DNA of 34,218 nt from an uncultured Aquimarina sp. Its GTDB lineage: Bacteria; Bacteroidota; Bacteroidia; Flavobacteriales; Flavobacteriaceae. The notes under the pieces are model-generated. The model saw only the letters and a list, made by a program, of their open reading frames with translations. It did no database searches and was not told where the DNA came from. Positions 25,553 through 33,026 of this stretch are shown piece by piece; positions within the stretch are counted from its first letter, which is position 1; every line of letters begins with the position of its first letter. The DNA lies in NCBI GenBank assembly GCA_937951135.1, contig CALFCI010000049.1:1-34218 (forward strand), in the 5' to 3' direction. Both the position numbers and the translations under genes were made by a program.

Positions 25553-25933
25553 ATGAATATTCCTGATACATTAAAATACACTAAAGACCACGAATGGATC
25601 ACTATAGATGGTGATATTGCCACTATAGGAATTACTGATTTCGCGCAAAGCGAGTTAGGAGATATCGTATATGTAGATGTTGATACCATTGGAGATGAAT
25701 TAGATCAAGATGCGATTTTTGGTTCTGTTGAGGCAGTGAAAACAGTATCTGATTTATTTTTGCCATTATCTGGAGAGGTGTTAGAATTTAATGAAGAATT
25801 AGATGATGATCCAGAATTGGTAAATACAGATCCATACGGAAAAGGATGGATGATTAAATTAAAGGTGGCTGATGTTTCTCAAATAGAAAAATTATTATCA
25901 GATGTGGAGTATAAAGCAGTTATTACCGGCTAA
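25553..25933 (+). CDS. gcvH: Glycine cleavage system H protein
   Basis: Carries the lipoyl arm that shuttles the aminomethyl group between the P, T and L proteins of the glycine cleavage system. The lipoylation site is Lys63 in the motif G-S-V-E-A-V-K-T-V-S-D. The all-beta fold, the N-terminal Y-T-K-D-H-E-W and the C-terminal P-Y-G-K-G-W-M are standard. The length of 126 is normal. Its last 32 bases overlap the start of the VanZ-like gene in another frame. GcvP and GcvT are not in the window. Placement directly after sprA is, to my knowledge, common in Flavobacteriaceae and not a sign of a functional link. Confidence 0.98.
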   Translation: MNIPDTLKYTKDHEWITIDGDIATIGITDFAQSELGDIVYVDVDTIGDELDQDAIFGSVEAVKTVSDLFLPLSGEVLEFNEELDDDPELVNTDPYGKGWMIKLKVADVSQIEKLLSDVEYKAVITG

Positions 25934-26300
25934 ATTAGTATTGATACTTGCTGTTTCATGTACACTAGTTATCGTATGGGCTTCTTTAGCACGAAAAGTG
26001 CCTTCTATTCAAGTCAATCACGGTGATAAGTTAGGGCATGCTTTAGCATATTCTGCTTTAACGGTGTTATGGGGGTTGTATGCTATGAATAAGACATGGG
26101 TGAATACAACTTTTGCTGTTAGAATAGGTAGGGTAGCACTATTCTCTTTTTCATTTGGCCTTCTTATGGAAGGGCTTCAATATGGTCTTACGACCTATAG
26201 GGCTTTTGATCTATATGATGCATTGGCAAATACCAGTGGAGTGGTTATAGGAGTACTACTCTTAATAGGGGTAAAGCGTTTTTATAGCGCTCAAAGTTAA
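25902..26300 (+). CDS. VanZ-like family membrane protein
   Basis: A 132-residue inner-membrane protein with about four hydrophobic segments: around 8-26, 47-62, 73-90 and 108-124. The VanZ-type pattern is visible: D-K-L-G-H-A-L-A-Y-S-A-L after the first loop, then L-M-E-G-L-Q near residue 88 and a late D-L-Y-D-A-L-A-N-T-S-G-V-V-I-G. The molecular function of this family is not known; the name comes from a teicoplanin-resistance cluster and does not imply resistance here. It overlaps gcvH by 32 bases, so the two are translationally coupled. A start inside gcvH is needed to include the whole first membrane helix; an internal ATG would remove two segments. Confidence 0.9.
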   Translation: MWSIKQLLPAKLVLILAVSCTLVIVWASLARKVPSIQVNHGDKLGHALAYSALTVLWGLYAMNKTWVNTTFAVRIGRVALFSFSFGLLMEGLQYGLTTYRAFDLYDALANTSGVVIGVLLLIGVKRFYSAQS

Positions 26301-26662
26301 AATAATTTAAAAATGTAGTCCGAGATTTATGCAAAAGTCATGCGAATGTGTCAAAATGGTGGTGATATGTAAAATCTATTCGTAGTGAATAGTACTGATA
26401 ATGAGAGTATTTTATGAAAAATGTTAAATTTTTCACTGATTTCGTTTACAATTGCATTTTTACTTTGGAATATACAAAAGAAATTAGCTATTTTAGCAGT
26501 CTGATGAATAACATCGAAACCAATACTCGTTTTTGTATATTCCTCTAATCCCATAATAAAATTATGGCACATCCTTTTATTAGTGTAGATACTTTTACAA
26601 AGTGATGTTGATTAAGGTAATATGCAAAACAAGAACAGAACAATTTTAAAGTAACATATACT
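26301..26662. other. Intergenic region between the VanZ-like gene and the first tonB gene
   Basis: A 73-codon frame exists on the minus strand (26351-26572), but I do not recognise its product, and there is no promoter box or start context to support it. I see no repeat and no U-tailed hairpin. It is therefore treated as non-coding, with the reservation that a degraded gene remnant is possible. Confidence 0.45.
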
Positions 26663-27388
26663 ATGGAACTCAAAAAGAATCCGAAAGCAGATTTGTCAAG
26701 AAGAAGTACTTTGTTTATACAATTAGGGCTTGTTTTAGTGCTTTTAATTACATGGTTAGCTATAGAACATAAGACATACGAAAAGTCGAATGTTGATATC
26801 GGTCAGGTGAATTATGATGAAATTGAAGAAGAAGATGTAGAGCTTGTGGTAGAGTTAAATACACCACCACCACCGCCACCACCGCCACCAGCAGCTCCAG
26901 AGGTAATTGAGGTAGTAGAAGATGAAGCTGCTGTAGAAGAGACTACAATACAGTCTACAGAATCTAATCAAGAAGAAGAGGTAGATGTAGAAGAAGTAGA
27001 GTATGCAGAGGAAGAGGAAGAGATTGCGGATGTACCTTTTAATGTAATTGAAAACGTACCTGTTTTTCCTGGGTGTGAAGGGCAAGCTGATAATGCAGGA
27101 AGAAAAAAATGCATGAGTGATAAGGTAAAGCGTTTTGTGAATAAAAAATTCAATACCGGTTTAGGAGATCAATTAGGATTATCAGGAATTAATCGTATCT
27201 ATGTTAGATTTACGATTAATAAAAAAGGAGATATTGTAGGAGTGCGTGCTAGAGGGCCACACCCAAGATTAGAAAAAGAAGCAAAACGTGTTGTAGCTTT
27301 ATTGCCTAAGATGACACCAGGGAAACAAAGAGGAAAGTCAGTAGGTGTAACCTATAACTTGCCAATCGTATTTCAAGTACAGGATTAA
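26663..27388 (+). CDS. TonB-family energy transducer (first copy)
   Basis: A 241-residue inner-membrane protein that spans the periplasm to power outer-membrane TonB-dependent transporters. A cytoplasmic basic N-terminus is followed by one membrane helix at about 17-34. The linker is acidic, with nine consecutive prolines at residues 68-76 and a Glu/Val-rich run. The C-terminal TonB domain spans about 130-241, with a Bacteroidota-type entry (P-V-F-P-G-C-E-G), the central R-I-Y-V-R-F-T-I-N-K-K-G and the late G-V-T-Y-N-L-P-I. It is followed by a strong terminator at 27411-27450. A paralog with a near-identical C-terminal domain but a different linker lies 0.7 kb downstream. ExbB/ExbD are not in the window. 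Confidence 0.95.
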   Translation: MELKKNPKADLSRRSTLFIQLGLVLVLLITWLAIEHKTYEKSNVDIGQVNYDEIEEEDVELVVELNTPPPPPPPPPAAPEVIEVVEDEAAVEETTIQSTESNQEEEVDVEEVEYAEEEEEIADVPFNVIENVPVFPGCEGQADNAGRKKCMSDKVKRFVNKKFNTGLGDQLGLSGINRIYVRFTINKKGDIVGVRARGPHPRLEKEAKRVVALLPKMTPGKQRGKSVGVTYNLPIVFQVQD

Positions 27389-27410
27389 CATCCTAAGATA
27401 CTATATTCTA

Positions 27411-27450
27411 AAAATCCCATTTATGTGCTATGCATAAATGGGATTTTTTT
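27411..27450 (+). terminator. Rho-independent terminator after the first tonB gene
   Basis: A perfect 15-bp stem (27411-27425 with 27433-27447; AAAATCCCATTTATG) encloses a 7-base loop and runs into a T-tract. The A-tract on the 5' side makes it usable on both strands. Confidence 0.92.
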
Positions 27451-27575
27451 GTGTAAAAAAGTAGCGATATCTATTTTATTTTTTTGAAAGAATTAGAATG
27501 GTTTTTTTTAGATAGTTTTATTTTTTTGGTATGCTTCTTGATTAGCTTATTAGAATAACAATAAATTTAGAAGCT

Positions 27576-27815
27576 ATGCAGAACATACATACTTTTGCCG
27601 TAAAGAAGAGTACACTAGTACAGCTCCTTATAGGAGGAGTAGCTGGTTTATTGTCGTTATATTTGGTGTATGAAGTTAAGATGGTGGTTACACTATTGGA
27701 AACGTCAAAGAATACATCAGAATTGATAGTTTCAGATACTGAAATTATAAAAGAAAATAGTGAGCAAGATTCAGCTTCAAGTATTATTTTTCGAAGGATA
27801 ATGCGAGGTTTATAA
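27576..27815 (+). CDS. Small single-pass membrane protein of unknown function
   Basis: A 79-residue frame with ATG start, one hydrophobic segment at about residues 13-33 (L-V-Q-L-L-I-G-G-V-A-G-L-L-S-L-Y) and a polar, charged C-terminal half. I do not recognise it. It lies between two TonB paralogs, after a strong terminator, so it should have its own promoter, which I cannot identify. Composition and a clean start support a real small gene, but with no family match the call is only moderate. Possible roles such as partner of the TonB complex are speculation from position. Confidence 0.5.
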   Translation: MQNIHTFAVKKSTLVQLLIGGVAGLLSLYLVYEVKMVVTLLETSKNTSELIVSDTEIIKENSEQDSASSIIFRRIMRGL

Positions 27816-28066
27816 AATAGGAGTTCATGTACGGATCTCGAGATTGCTGTACTGTGTTATCCTAATTTTTTAAAAATTTCCTTTTACGTAATATTATGTT
27901 TGGATTGCATACTATTACGATGTAGACACTGTTGTTTTATGTCCAGAACTTAAAATAAAGTGTATGTTGTTATACGCAACATTTCATCCAGAACCCACCC
28001 AACCAATACACTTTCCTTAGTATAATTTTTTAGTAAACACGTCTTGTTTTAGGTCTAGCATTGATC

Positions 28067-28074
28067 TAAGGAGG
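28067..28074 (+). promoter_or_regulatory. Canonical Shine-Dalgarno TAAGGAGG upstream of the second tonB gene
   Basis: TAAGGAGG is a near-perfect anti-SD complement, unusual in this phylum. It sits 6 bases before an ATG at 28081 that opens a 51-codon frame (to 28236) out of phase with tonB, whose own ATG is at 28106, 31 bases from the SD. Either the SD serves a leader peptide overlapping tonB, or it recruits ribosomes that reach the tonB start. Confidence 0.6.
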
Positions 28075-28105
28075 ATAATTATGAATCATTTTAATTATAA
28101 TCATT

Positions 28106-28825
28106 ATGAAAAAAAAGAAAAATTCAAAAGTGGATGTTGCAAAAAGAAGTGTATTGTTTTTACAGATAGGGTTGATTGTGGTCTTATTTGCATCCTGGAT
28201 AGGGATAGAGTGGAAAACTACAGCAATGATTCATGAAGATGGTATCAGTCGGGTAGATACGCGTTGGGTAGAAGAGGTTGATGCACCAATAGTTATAGAG
28301 GAGCCAGAGATTAAGCCTGAGCCTAAGCCCGAACAGGCTGTGGAAACTATTGAAATTGTAGATGATAAGAAAGAAGTGATCGAAGCTATTTTTGAGGATA
28401 CAGAAGGAACAGATGATCCGATTCCTGACCCTAAAACGATTATTGAAATAGAAGAACCAGAACAGCCTGATGTTCCTTTTTATCAGATTGAGAATGCACC
28501 AGTGTTTCCGGGTTGTGAAAATGCAGGAAACAATGTTCAGAAAAAGCAATGTATGAGTGATAAGATCAAGAAGTTGATTAATAAGAAGTTTAATGCTGCA
28601 TTAGGAGAGCAGTTAGGATTGCAAGGAGTGAATCGTATCTATGTACAATTTAAGATTGATAAAAAAGGTGATATCGTAAATGTGAGGGCTAGAGGGCTGC
28701 ATCCAAGATTAGAAAAAGAAGCACAGCGGGTAGTTAATGCACTGCCAAAAATGAAACCGGGAATACAAAACCATAAACCAGTGGGAGTTACCTATACCTT
28801 GCCTATCGCATTTAGAGTAGAGTAA
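28106..28825 (+). CDS. TonB-family energy transducer (second copy)
   Basis: A 239-residue paralog of the TonB protein at 26663. The membrane helix is at about 17-35. The linker differs: it is rich in Pro-Glu/Pro-Lys pairs (E-I-K-P-E-P-K-P-E) and lacks the nine-proline run. The C-terminal domain (about 128-239) is very similar: P-V-F-P-G-C-E-N, R-I-Y-V-Q-F-K-I-D-K-K-G-D-I-V and G-V-T-Y-T-L-P-I. The ATG at 28106 begins M-K-K-K-K-N, matching the M-E-L-K-K-N start of the first copy. An SD and an overlapping short frame lie just upstream. A terminator follows at 28851. The pair probably arose by local duplication and may serve different transporters. Confidence 0.94.
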   Translation: MKKKKNSKVDVAKRSVLFLQIGLIVVLFASWIGIEWKTTAMIHEDGISRVDTRWVEEVDAPIVIEEPEIKPEPKPEQAVETIEIVDDKKEVIEAIFEDTEGTDDPIPDPKTIIEIEEPEQPDVPFYQIENAPVFPGCENAGNNVQKKQCMSDKIKKLINKKFNAALGEQLGLQGVNRIYVQFKIDKKGDIVNVRARGLHPRLEKEAQRVVNALPKMKPGIQNHKPVGVTYTLPIAFRVE

Positions 28826-28850
28826 AGTAGTATTGTTGTAGTATAAAGCC

Positions 28851-28888
28851 AAAACCTCACAGTGCATCAAGCGCTGTGAGGTTTTGTT
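28851..28888 (+). terminator. Rho-independent terminator after the second tonB gene
   Basis: A 12-bp stem AAAACCTCACAG (28851-28862) pairs perfectly with 28874-28885 across an 11-base loop and continues into GTTTTGTTT. Confidence 0.88.
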
Positions 28889-29170
28889 TGTAATGTGTGT
28901 TAAAGAGATGCTAGGTATAGTGTGAGCAAGATAATGCCAAGGTAGTACACACAAAACTGAGCAAGAAGCGATACACGATATTCGTTTATTGTCGAATGGG
29001 ATACTAGTTCGTCATAAGGGTAGCGTTGTTGCACTAAGTTGTAATGTCCTTATGGCTCAAGATATAAAAGAATAATAGTTAAAACATGATGAAAACAATA
29101 TTCATATCTATTGCTTAGCCCCCTTTTAAAACCTATCTTTGCACCACTTTTTAAAACACTAGTTGGTAAA
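28889..29170 (+). other. Intergenic region upstream of cyoE
   Basis: Only very short frames are present (for example 10 codons from 29086). Apart from the promoter at 29111-29141, I see no repeat, hairpin or RNA gene. Confidence 0.5.
29111..29141 (+). promoter_or_regulatory. Bacteroidota promoter for the cyoE-cox operon
   Basis: A -33 TTG (29111-29113) and an exact -7 box TATCTTTG (29134-29141) are separated by 20 bases, within the normal spacing. Transcription should begin near 29148. The -33 TTG coincides with the first possible start of the longest cyoE frame, so translation must start further down. Confidence 0.7.
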
Positions 29171-30073
29171 GTGGAAAACTTGAGTATAACATCTGTAGAA
29201 GCTATTAAGGTATCTGTTATTCAGGACTTTAAAGAGATTACTAAAATGCGTTTGGCATTAAGTGTAGTGTTCTCGTCGGTAGCGGGTTATTTATTGGGAG
29301 TAGAGACCATTTCATGGAGCACCTTATTTCTTTTGGCAATAGGAGGATATTTTATGGTAGGTGCATCCAATGCATTTAATCAAATCATAGAAAAAGATTT
29401 GGATGCGTTGATGAATCGTACTAAAAATCGCCCTATTCCATCGGGTCGCATGTCTGTACAAACCGCATTTATTATTGCTACATTATTTACTATCGCAGGA
29501 ATAGCGGTATTGTATATAATCAACCCTAAAACAGCAATGTTTGGGGCGATCTCAATTTTTATATATACCAGTGTATATACTCCTTTAAAAACAAAAACAC
29601 CATTAGCGGTGTTTGTAGGTGCAATTCCTGGAGCGATTCCTTTTATGTTAGGATGGGTTGCAGCAACCAATGATTTTGGTATTGAGCCGGGAACCTTATT
29701 TATGATACAATTTTTTTGGCAGTTTCCTCATTTTTGGGCAATTGGTTGGTTTTTGTTCGATGATTATAAAAAAGGAGGCTTCTTTATGTTGCCCACCGGT
29801 AAAAAAGATACCAAAACAGCAATACAGATTATACTCTATACGATTTGGACACTAGTCACTTCATTAATACCGATGTTTGGAATGACGGGTGATTTATACC
29901 TTACCCCAGTAGCAGGGGCTTTGATATTAATATTAGGCATTGCATTGTTATGGTTCTCCATTCGGTTGTATAAGAAGAGAGATGCTAAAACAGCAAAAGA
30001 GCTTATGTTAGCTAGTGTTATATACATCACATTGCTGCAAATTGTATATGTAGCAGATAAATTTATACGGTAA
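29171..30073 (+). CDS. cyoE: Protoheme IX farnesyltransferase (heme O synthase)
   Basis: Attaches a farnesyl chain to protoheme to give heme O for heme-copper oxidases; an inner-membrane UbiA-family prenyltransferase. The first Asp-rich motif region N-Q-I-I-E-K-D-L-D-A-L-M-N-R-T and the following R-P-I-P-S-G-R are clear, as is the second conserved region F-L-F-D-D-Y-K-K-G-G-F-F-M-L-P. About eight to nine membrane helices are expected. The frame is open to a TTG at 29111, but that lies in the promoter; the first in-frame starts after the likely transcript start are GTG 29171 (used here) and TTG 29180, giving about 300 residues, normal for the family. The stop overlaps the next ATG by one base, so translation is coupled to the subunit III gene. 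Confidence 0.95.
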   Translation: MENLSITSVEAIKVSVIQDFKEITKMRLALSVVFSSVAGYLLGVETISWSTLFLLAIGGYFMVGASNAFNQIIEKDLDALMNRTKNRPIPSGRMSVQTAFIIATLFTIAGIAVLYIINPKTAMFGAISIFIYTSVYTPLKTKTPLAVFVGAIPGAIPFMLGWVAATNDFGIEPGTLFMIQFFWQFPHFWAIGWFLFDDYKKGGFFMLPTGKKDTKTAIQIILYTIWTLVTSLIPMFGMTGDLYLTPVAGALILILGIALLWFSIRLYKKRDAKTAKELMLASVIYITLLQIVYVADKFIR

Positions 30074-30654
30074 TGGATTTAACAGAAGGAACAGCAATAG
30101 AGAAACAAAAGAGAGCCAAAAAAACCATGATGCTTTTTGCTATGGTAAGCATGGTGATGACTTTTGCAGGCTTAACAAGTGCGTATGTAGTCAGTAAAGG
30201 ACGTGGTGATTGGTTGGTTGATGTGCAGTTTCCATTGGCATTTATCTATAGTACGGTTGTTGTTTTTGGAAGTAGTATTACTTTTTATCTAGCAAAAAAA
30301 GCAGTAGACTCCAATCGTAAAACACAAGCATCCGTATTGCTGTGGAGTACTTTAGTCTTAGGTATTGTATTTGTGTTATTACAATTTAAAGGATTTTCGG
30401 AGATTATTGATCAAGGCTACTACTTTACAGGGCCGGCATCTAATATTGTATCTACGTTTATGTTTGTAATTGTAGCCACACATTTAGTGCATCTTATAGG
30501 CGGATTGATTGTGCTTATAGTAGTGCTAATTAATCATACTAGAAATAAATATAGTAATGGACAAACATTAGGTATGGAATTGGGTGCAATGTATTGGCAC
30601 TTTGTGGATTTTCTGTGGTTGTATTTGTTTTTGTTTTTATATTTTATGAAATAA
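30073..30654 (+). CDS. Heme-copper oxidase subunit III (short form, 193 aa)
   Basis: An inner-membrane subunit of the terminal cytochrome c oxidase. Five hydrophobic segments lie at about 18-40, 53-73, 88-104, 125-150 and 172-192. The family ending M-Y-W-H-F-V-D-F-L-W-L-Y-L-F is present, and A-T-H-L-V-H-L-I-G-G in the fourth helix is typical. The short five-helix form is common in Bacteroidota and in quinol oxidases. It begins on the last base of the cyoE stop. A second, longer subunit III gene follows after 242 bases. Which of the two supports the catalytic core cannot be told from sequence. Confidence 0.93.
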   Translation: MDLTEGTAIEKQKRAKKTMMLFAMVSMVMTFAGLTSAYVVSKGRGDWLVDVQFPLAFIYSTVVVFGSSITFYLAKKAVDSNRKTQASVLLWSTLVLGIVFVLLQFKGFSEIIDQGYYFTGPASNIVSTFMFVIVATHLVHLIGGLIVLIVVLINHTRNKYSNGQTLGMELGAMYWHFVDFLWLYLFLFLYFMK

Positions 30655-30858
30655 GTCAGTGCGCGTTTAATAGCTATGAATGGCAACTGTGTATAAATGA
30701 AATTACTGCGTGTACCATTCTAGGTGATTGATATATAAATAAATAGAATTAGTGTAAGGCATATAAGTGGTCTACGATCCTTGTGAGTGATAGGGCAAAC
30801 AGATCATTTTGAGTAGAATTTAAACCCGAAATTGGGGTTATAAAATTATAAAATTGAT

Positions 30859-30866
30859 TACTTTTG
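30859..30866 (+). promoter_or_regulatory. Putative -7 promoter box for the second subunit III gene
   Basis: TACTTTTG matches TAnnTTTG exactly, 31 bases before the ATG. The nearest upstream TTG (30832-30834) is 24 bases away, slightly far. The rest of the 242-base gap holds only a weak 5-bp hairpin. Confidence 0.5.
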
Positions 30867-30896
30867 TAAAACTTTTAACAATACCAAATTCTTTTT

Positions 30897-31883
30897 ATGG
30901 AGACAACTGTTATTAAAACAGGTACAGAAGGCAAAACTTGGGGTGGAGGAAATGAGCCACTCAATGGAAGTTATGGTAAGATGATGATGTGGTTTTTTAT
31001 CTTATCTGATGCCCTTACATTTTCAGGTTTTCTAGCCGCATACGGCTTTTCTCGATTTAAATTCATCAATTCTTGGCCGATCGCAGATGAAGTGTTTAAT
31101 CACTTCCCGTTTTTACATGGTGTTGACGCTCCTATGTTTTATGTAGCGTTAATGACATTTATACTGATATTTTCTTCGGTAACGATGGTGTTAGCGGTAG
31201 ATGCAGGACATCAATTGAAGAAAGATAAAGTGATCATTTATATGTTCCTGACGATTATTGGTGGAGCTATATTTGTAGGTTCTCAAGCATGGGAATGGAA
31301 AAATTTTATCAAAGGAGAATACGGTGCAGTAGAAACTAAAGGGGGGCAAATCTTACAGTTTATAGATAAAGAAGGGCATAGGGTCGCTTTAAAAGATATC
31401 GCAATTGTTAGCCACCATTCAGAAAGAGTACAGCACGAATCTAAAAATGGATTGTGGTTCGAAAGTCAAGAAGGCACGTTACCAACGTATACTATTGCTG
31501 AAATACAAGCAGGTTTTGCGAAAAGAGAAGACGTGTTGATTCGTACGCAGATCCTTACAGAAGAAGGAGAGAAAACAATATTATCTAGAGAAGAGTCTTT
31601 AAAAAGATTACAGCATGATGCCATAGGAATTGTAGAAGGTGCAAACCTGAAACATAATGAGTATGGATCTCCATTATTTGCAGATTTCTTTTTCTTTATC
31701 ACAGGATTTCACGGATTTCACGTATTTTCTGGGGTAATCATTAATATTATCATATTCTTCAATGTAATTATTGGAACGTATGAACGAAGAAAGAGTTATG
31801 AAATGGTAGAAAAAGTAGGACTTTATTGGCACTTTGTCGATTTAGTATGGGTGTTTGTATTTACATTCTTTTACCTAGTTTAA
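30897..31883 (+). CDS. Heme-copper oxidase subunit III with large hydrophilic insertion (328 aa)
   Basis: A second inner-membrane cytochrome c oxidase subunit III. Helices lie at about 28-50, 79-100, 112-130, 262-290 and 306-328. The characteristic F-F-F-F-I-T-G-F-H-G-F-H-V-F and the C-terminal Y-W-H-F-V-D-L-V-W-V-F-V-F are intact. Between the third and fourth helices there is a hydrophilic insertion of about 115 residues (142-256), starting after A-W-E-W-K-N-F and rich in charged residues. Its first half is beta-like (G-G-Q-I-L-Q-F-I-D-K-E-G) and its second half helical (S-L-K-R-L-Q-H-D). Usual subunit III proteins have only a short loop here. The subunit IV gene follows 20 bases downstream. 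Confidence 0.94.
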   Translation: METTVIKTGTEGKTWGGGNEPLNGSYGKMMMWFFILSDALTFSGFLAAYGFSRFKFINSWPIADEVFNHFPFLHGVDAPMFYVALMTFILIFSSVTMVLAVDAGHQLKKDKVIIYMFLTIIGGAIFVGSQAWEWKNFIKGEYGAVETKGGQILQFIDKEGHRVALKDIAIVSHHSERVQHESKNGLWFESQEGTLPTYTIAEIQAGFAKREDVLIRTQILTEEGEKTILSREESLKRLQHDAIGIVEGANLKHNEYGSPLFADFFFFITGFHGFHVFSGVIINIIIFFNVIIGTYERRKSYEMVEKVGLYWHFVDLVWVFVFTFFYLV

Positions 31884-31903
31884 TTTAAATAGCATACACA
31901 ACA

Positions 31904-32260
31904 ATGGCACACGATATAGCACATCACGAATCAAATACTAAAAAAATCTGGCAAGTATTCTTTTTACTTTCCGCAATTACTATTGTAGAAGTAATTTTTG
32001 GAATATGGAAGCCTGGTTTCATGGAAGTAAAATTCCTTAGCCTGAAACTATTAAATTGGTTCTTTATTATTCTTACCTTATGGAAGGCATATTATATTAC
32101 ATGGTCATTCATGCATATGGAAGGAGAAACCAAAGGATTACGAAGATCAGTAGTATGGACAGGTGTTTTTCTAATCTGTTATTTAATGTTTATTCTTTTA
32201 ACAGAAGGAGATTATATATACGAAGTATTTAAAGCCGGACATAAAAGTTGGGATTTTTAA
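31904..32260 (+). CDS. Cytochrome c oxidase subunit IV family protein
   Basis: A 118-residue inner-membrane protein with three hydrophobic segments (about 17-33, 47-66 and 86-101). The N-terminus A-H-D-I-A-H-H-E-S is histidine-rich and the middle W-F-F-I-I-L-T-L-W-K-A-Y-Y-I-T-W-S-F-M-H-M-E is typical of the small bacterial oxidase subunit IV. In this class it helps assembly or stability of the oxidase rather than catalysis. It lies 20 bases after the second subunit III gene and is followed by a strong terminator, which marks the end of the operon. Confidence 0.92.
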   Translation: MAHDIAHHESNTKKIWQVFFLLSAITIVEVIFGIWKPGFMEVKFLSLKLLNWFFIILTLWKAYYITWSFMHMEGETKGLRRSVVWTGVFLICYLMFILLTEGDYIYEVFKAGHKSWDF

Positions 32261-32280
32261 CTCAATAATAGTATAGTATA

Positions 32281-32322
32281 AAAAAAGGATACAGTTTCTC
32301 AATGAGATTGTATCCTTTTTTT
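32281..32322 (+). terminator. Rho-independent terminator after the oxidase operon
   Basis: The stem AAAAAAGGATACA (32281-32293) pairs with 32309-32321, an inner TCTC/GAGA pairing closes the loop, and the 3' arm is T-rich. The A-tract on one side and T-tract on the other allow bidirectional use. Confidence 0.9.
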
Positions 32323-32494
32323 GTAAATACCTCAATTACAGGAGTATAGATAGAGCCAAATGCCTGAAACTAGAAAGGAAGTTAACTGTGTGGATATAGG
32401 TTGTTTTACTATAGTAAAAGGGAGCTTTGACTACGATGTTTGAAAGGATATAGTATTAGTTTTAAACAAGTAATTAATTTAAAACTATATTAAG

Positions 32495-32902
32495 ATGGCA
32501 CAGTTAACATTATCAGACTATATTTCAGTCAAAGACGGGGTGTTCAAGTTAGACGGAACTCCAAACAGAAAAGATTTTCAAGTCGATTTACCAGCAACGT
32601 TTGTTAAAGGGACTAAAAATGCAAAACCTATTTTGCAATTCAGACTCATTACTGACAAACCTTCAAAGTTAATGCTCTTAATTAATCAAACTAATGCGAA
32701 TGTAGACGTTCAGTTTGATGAACAATTAGGAGCACATAAACATTGGAGAACAATGTATGAATTGTTGGATGGTAGCTTGTTCAAACCAGGAGAAACCAAT
32801 GAAATCAGTTTCCTTTTAGGAGATCAAGTATTTGATGATACTGTTGGAGAAATCAAAGTATCTGATGTTGTTCTTCTTTTTCAACAAAAAGTCAATGTAT
32901 AA
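32495..32902 (+). CDS. Unknown 135-residue cytosolic protein
   Basis: I do not recognise this family. There is no signal peptide or membrane segment. The pattern of short alternating strands (K-D-G-V-F-K-L-D-G-T, I-L-Q-F-R-L-I-T-D, K-L-M-L-L-I-N-Q-T, V-D-V-Q-F-D) suggests a small beta sandwich. The centre has a distinctive G-A-H-K-H-W-R-T-M-Y-E-L-L-D-G-S-L-F block that may be the conserved core. It is a stand-alone gene with terminators on both sides (32281-32322 and 32957-32990). The ATG is well placed, and the composition matches the neighbours, so it is likely a real gene conserved in relatives. I assign no function. Confidence 0.8.
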   Translation: MAQLTLSDYISVKDGVFKLDGTPNRKDFQVDLPATFVKGTKNAKPILQFRLITDKPSKLMLLINQTNANVDVQFDEQLGAHKHWRTMYELLDGSLFKPGETNEISFLLGDQVFDDTVGEIKVSDVVLLFQQKVNV

Positions 32903-32956
32903 TAGCAGTTGCTATAGGAACTTCTAAAAGCAAGTTTAGGATAAATTATACAACAA

Positions 32957-32991
32957 AAAGACGGCTCATTTGACCGTCTTTCTTTATTTTT
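32957..32991 (+). terminator. Rho-independent terminator after the 135-residue gene
   Basis: AAAGACGG (32957-32964) pairs with CCGTCTTT (32974-32981), with a short inner TCA/TGA extension, and a T-rich tract follows. Its tail overlaps the next promoter box. Confidence 0.82.
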
Positions 32992-32992
32992 G
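32985..32992 (+). promoter_or_regulatory. Putative -7 promoter box overlapping a terminator tail
   Basis: TATTTTTG matches TAnnTTTG exactly, 34 bases before the ATG at 33027. No good -33 box exists at the right distance, because the terminator stem occupies that place. Confidence 0.4.
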
Positions 32993-33026
32993 TAGCATGT
33001 TTATCGTGTAGAAAAACAACAGCATT

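Noticed and set aside
25902..26300. Glycopeptide resistance from the VanZ name
   Set aside because: VanZ-like proteins are widespread membrane proteins of unknown role; no other van genes are present.
26351..26572. 73-codon minus-strand frame between the VanZ-like and tonB genes
   Set aside because: No family recognised and no start or promoter context; kept only as a remark in the intergenic entry.
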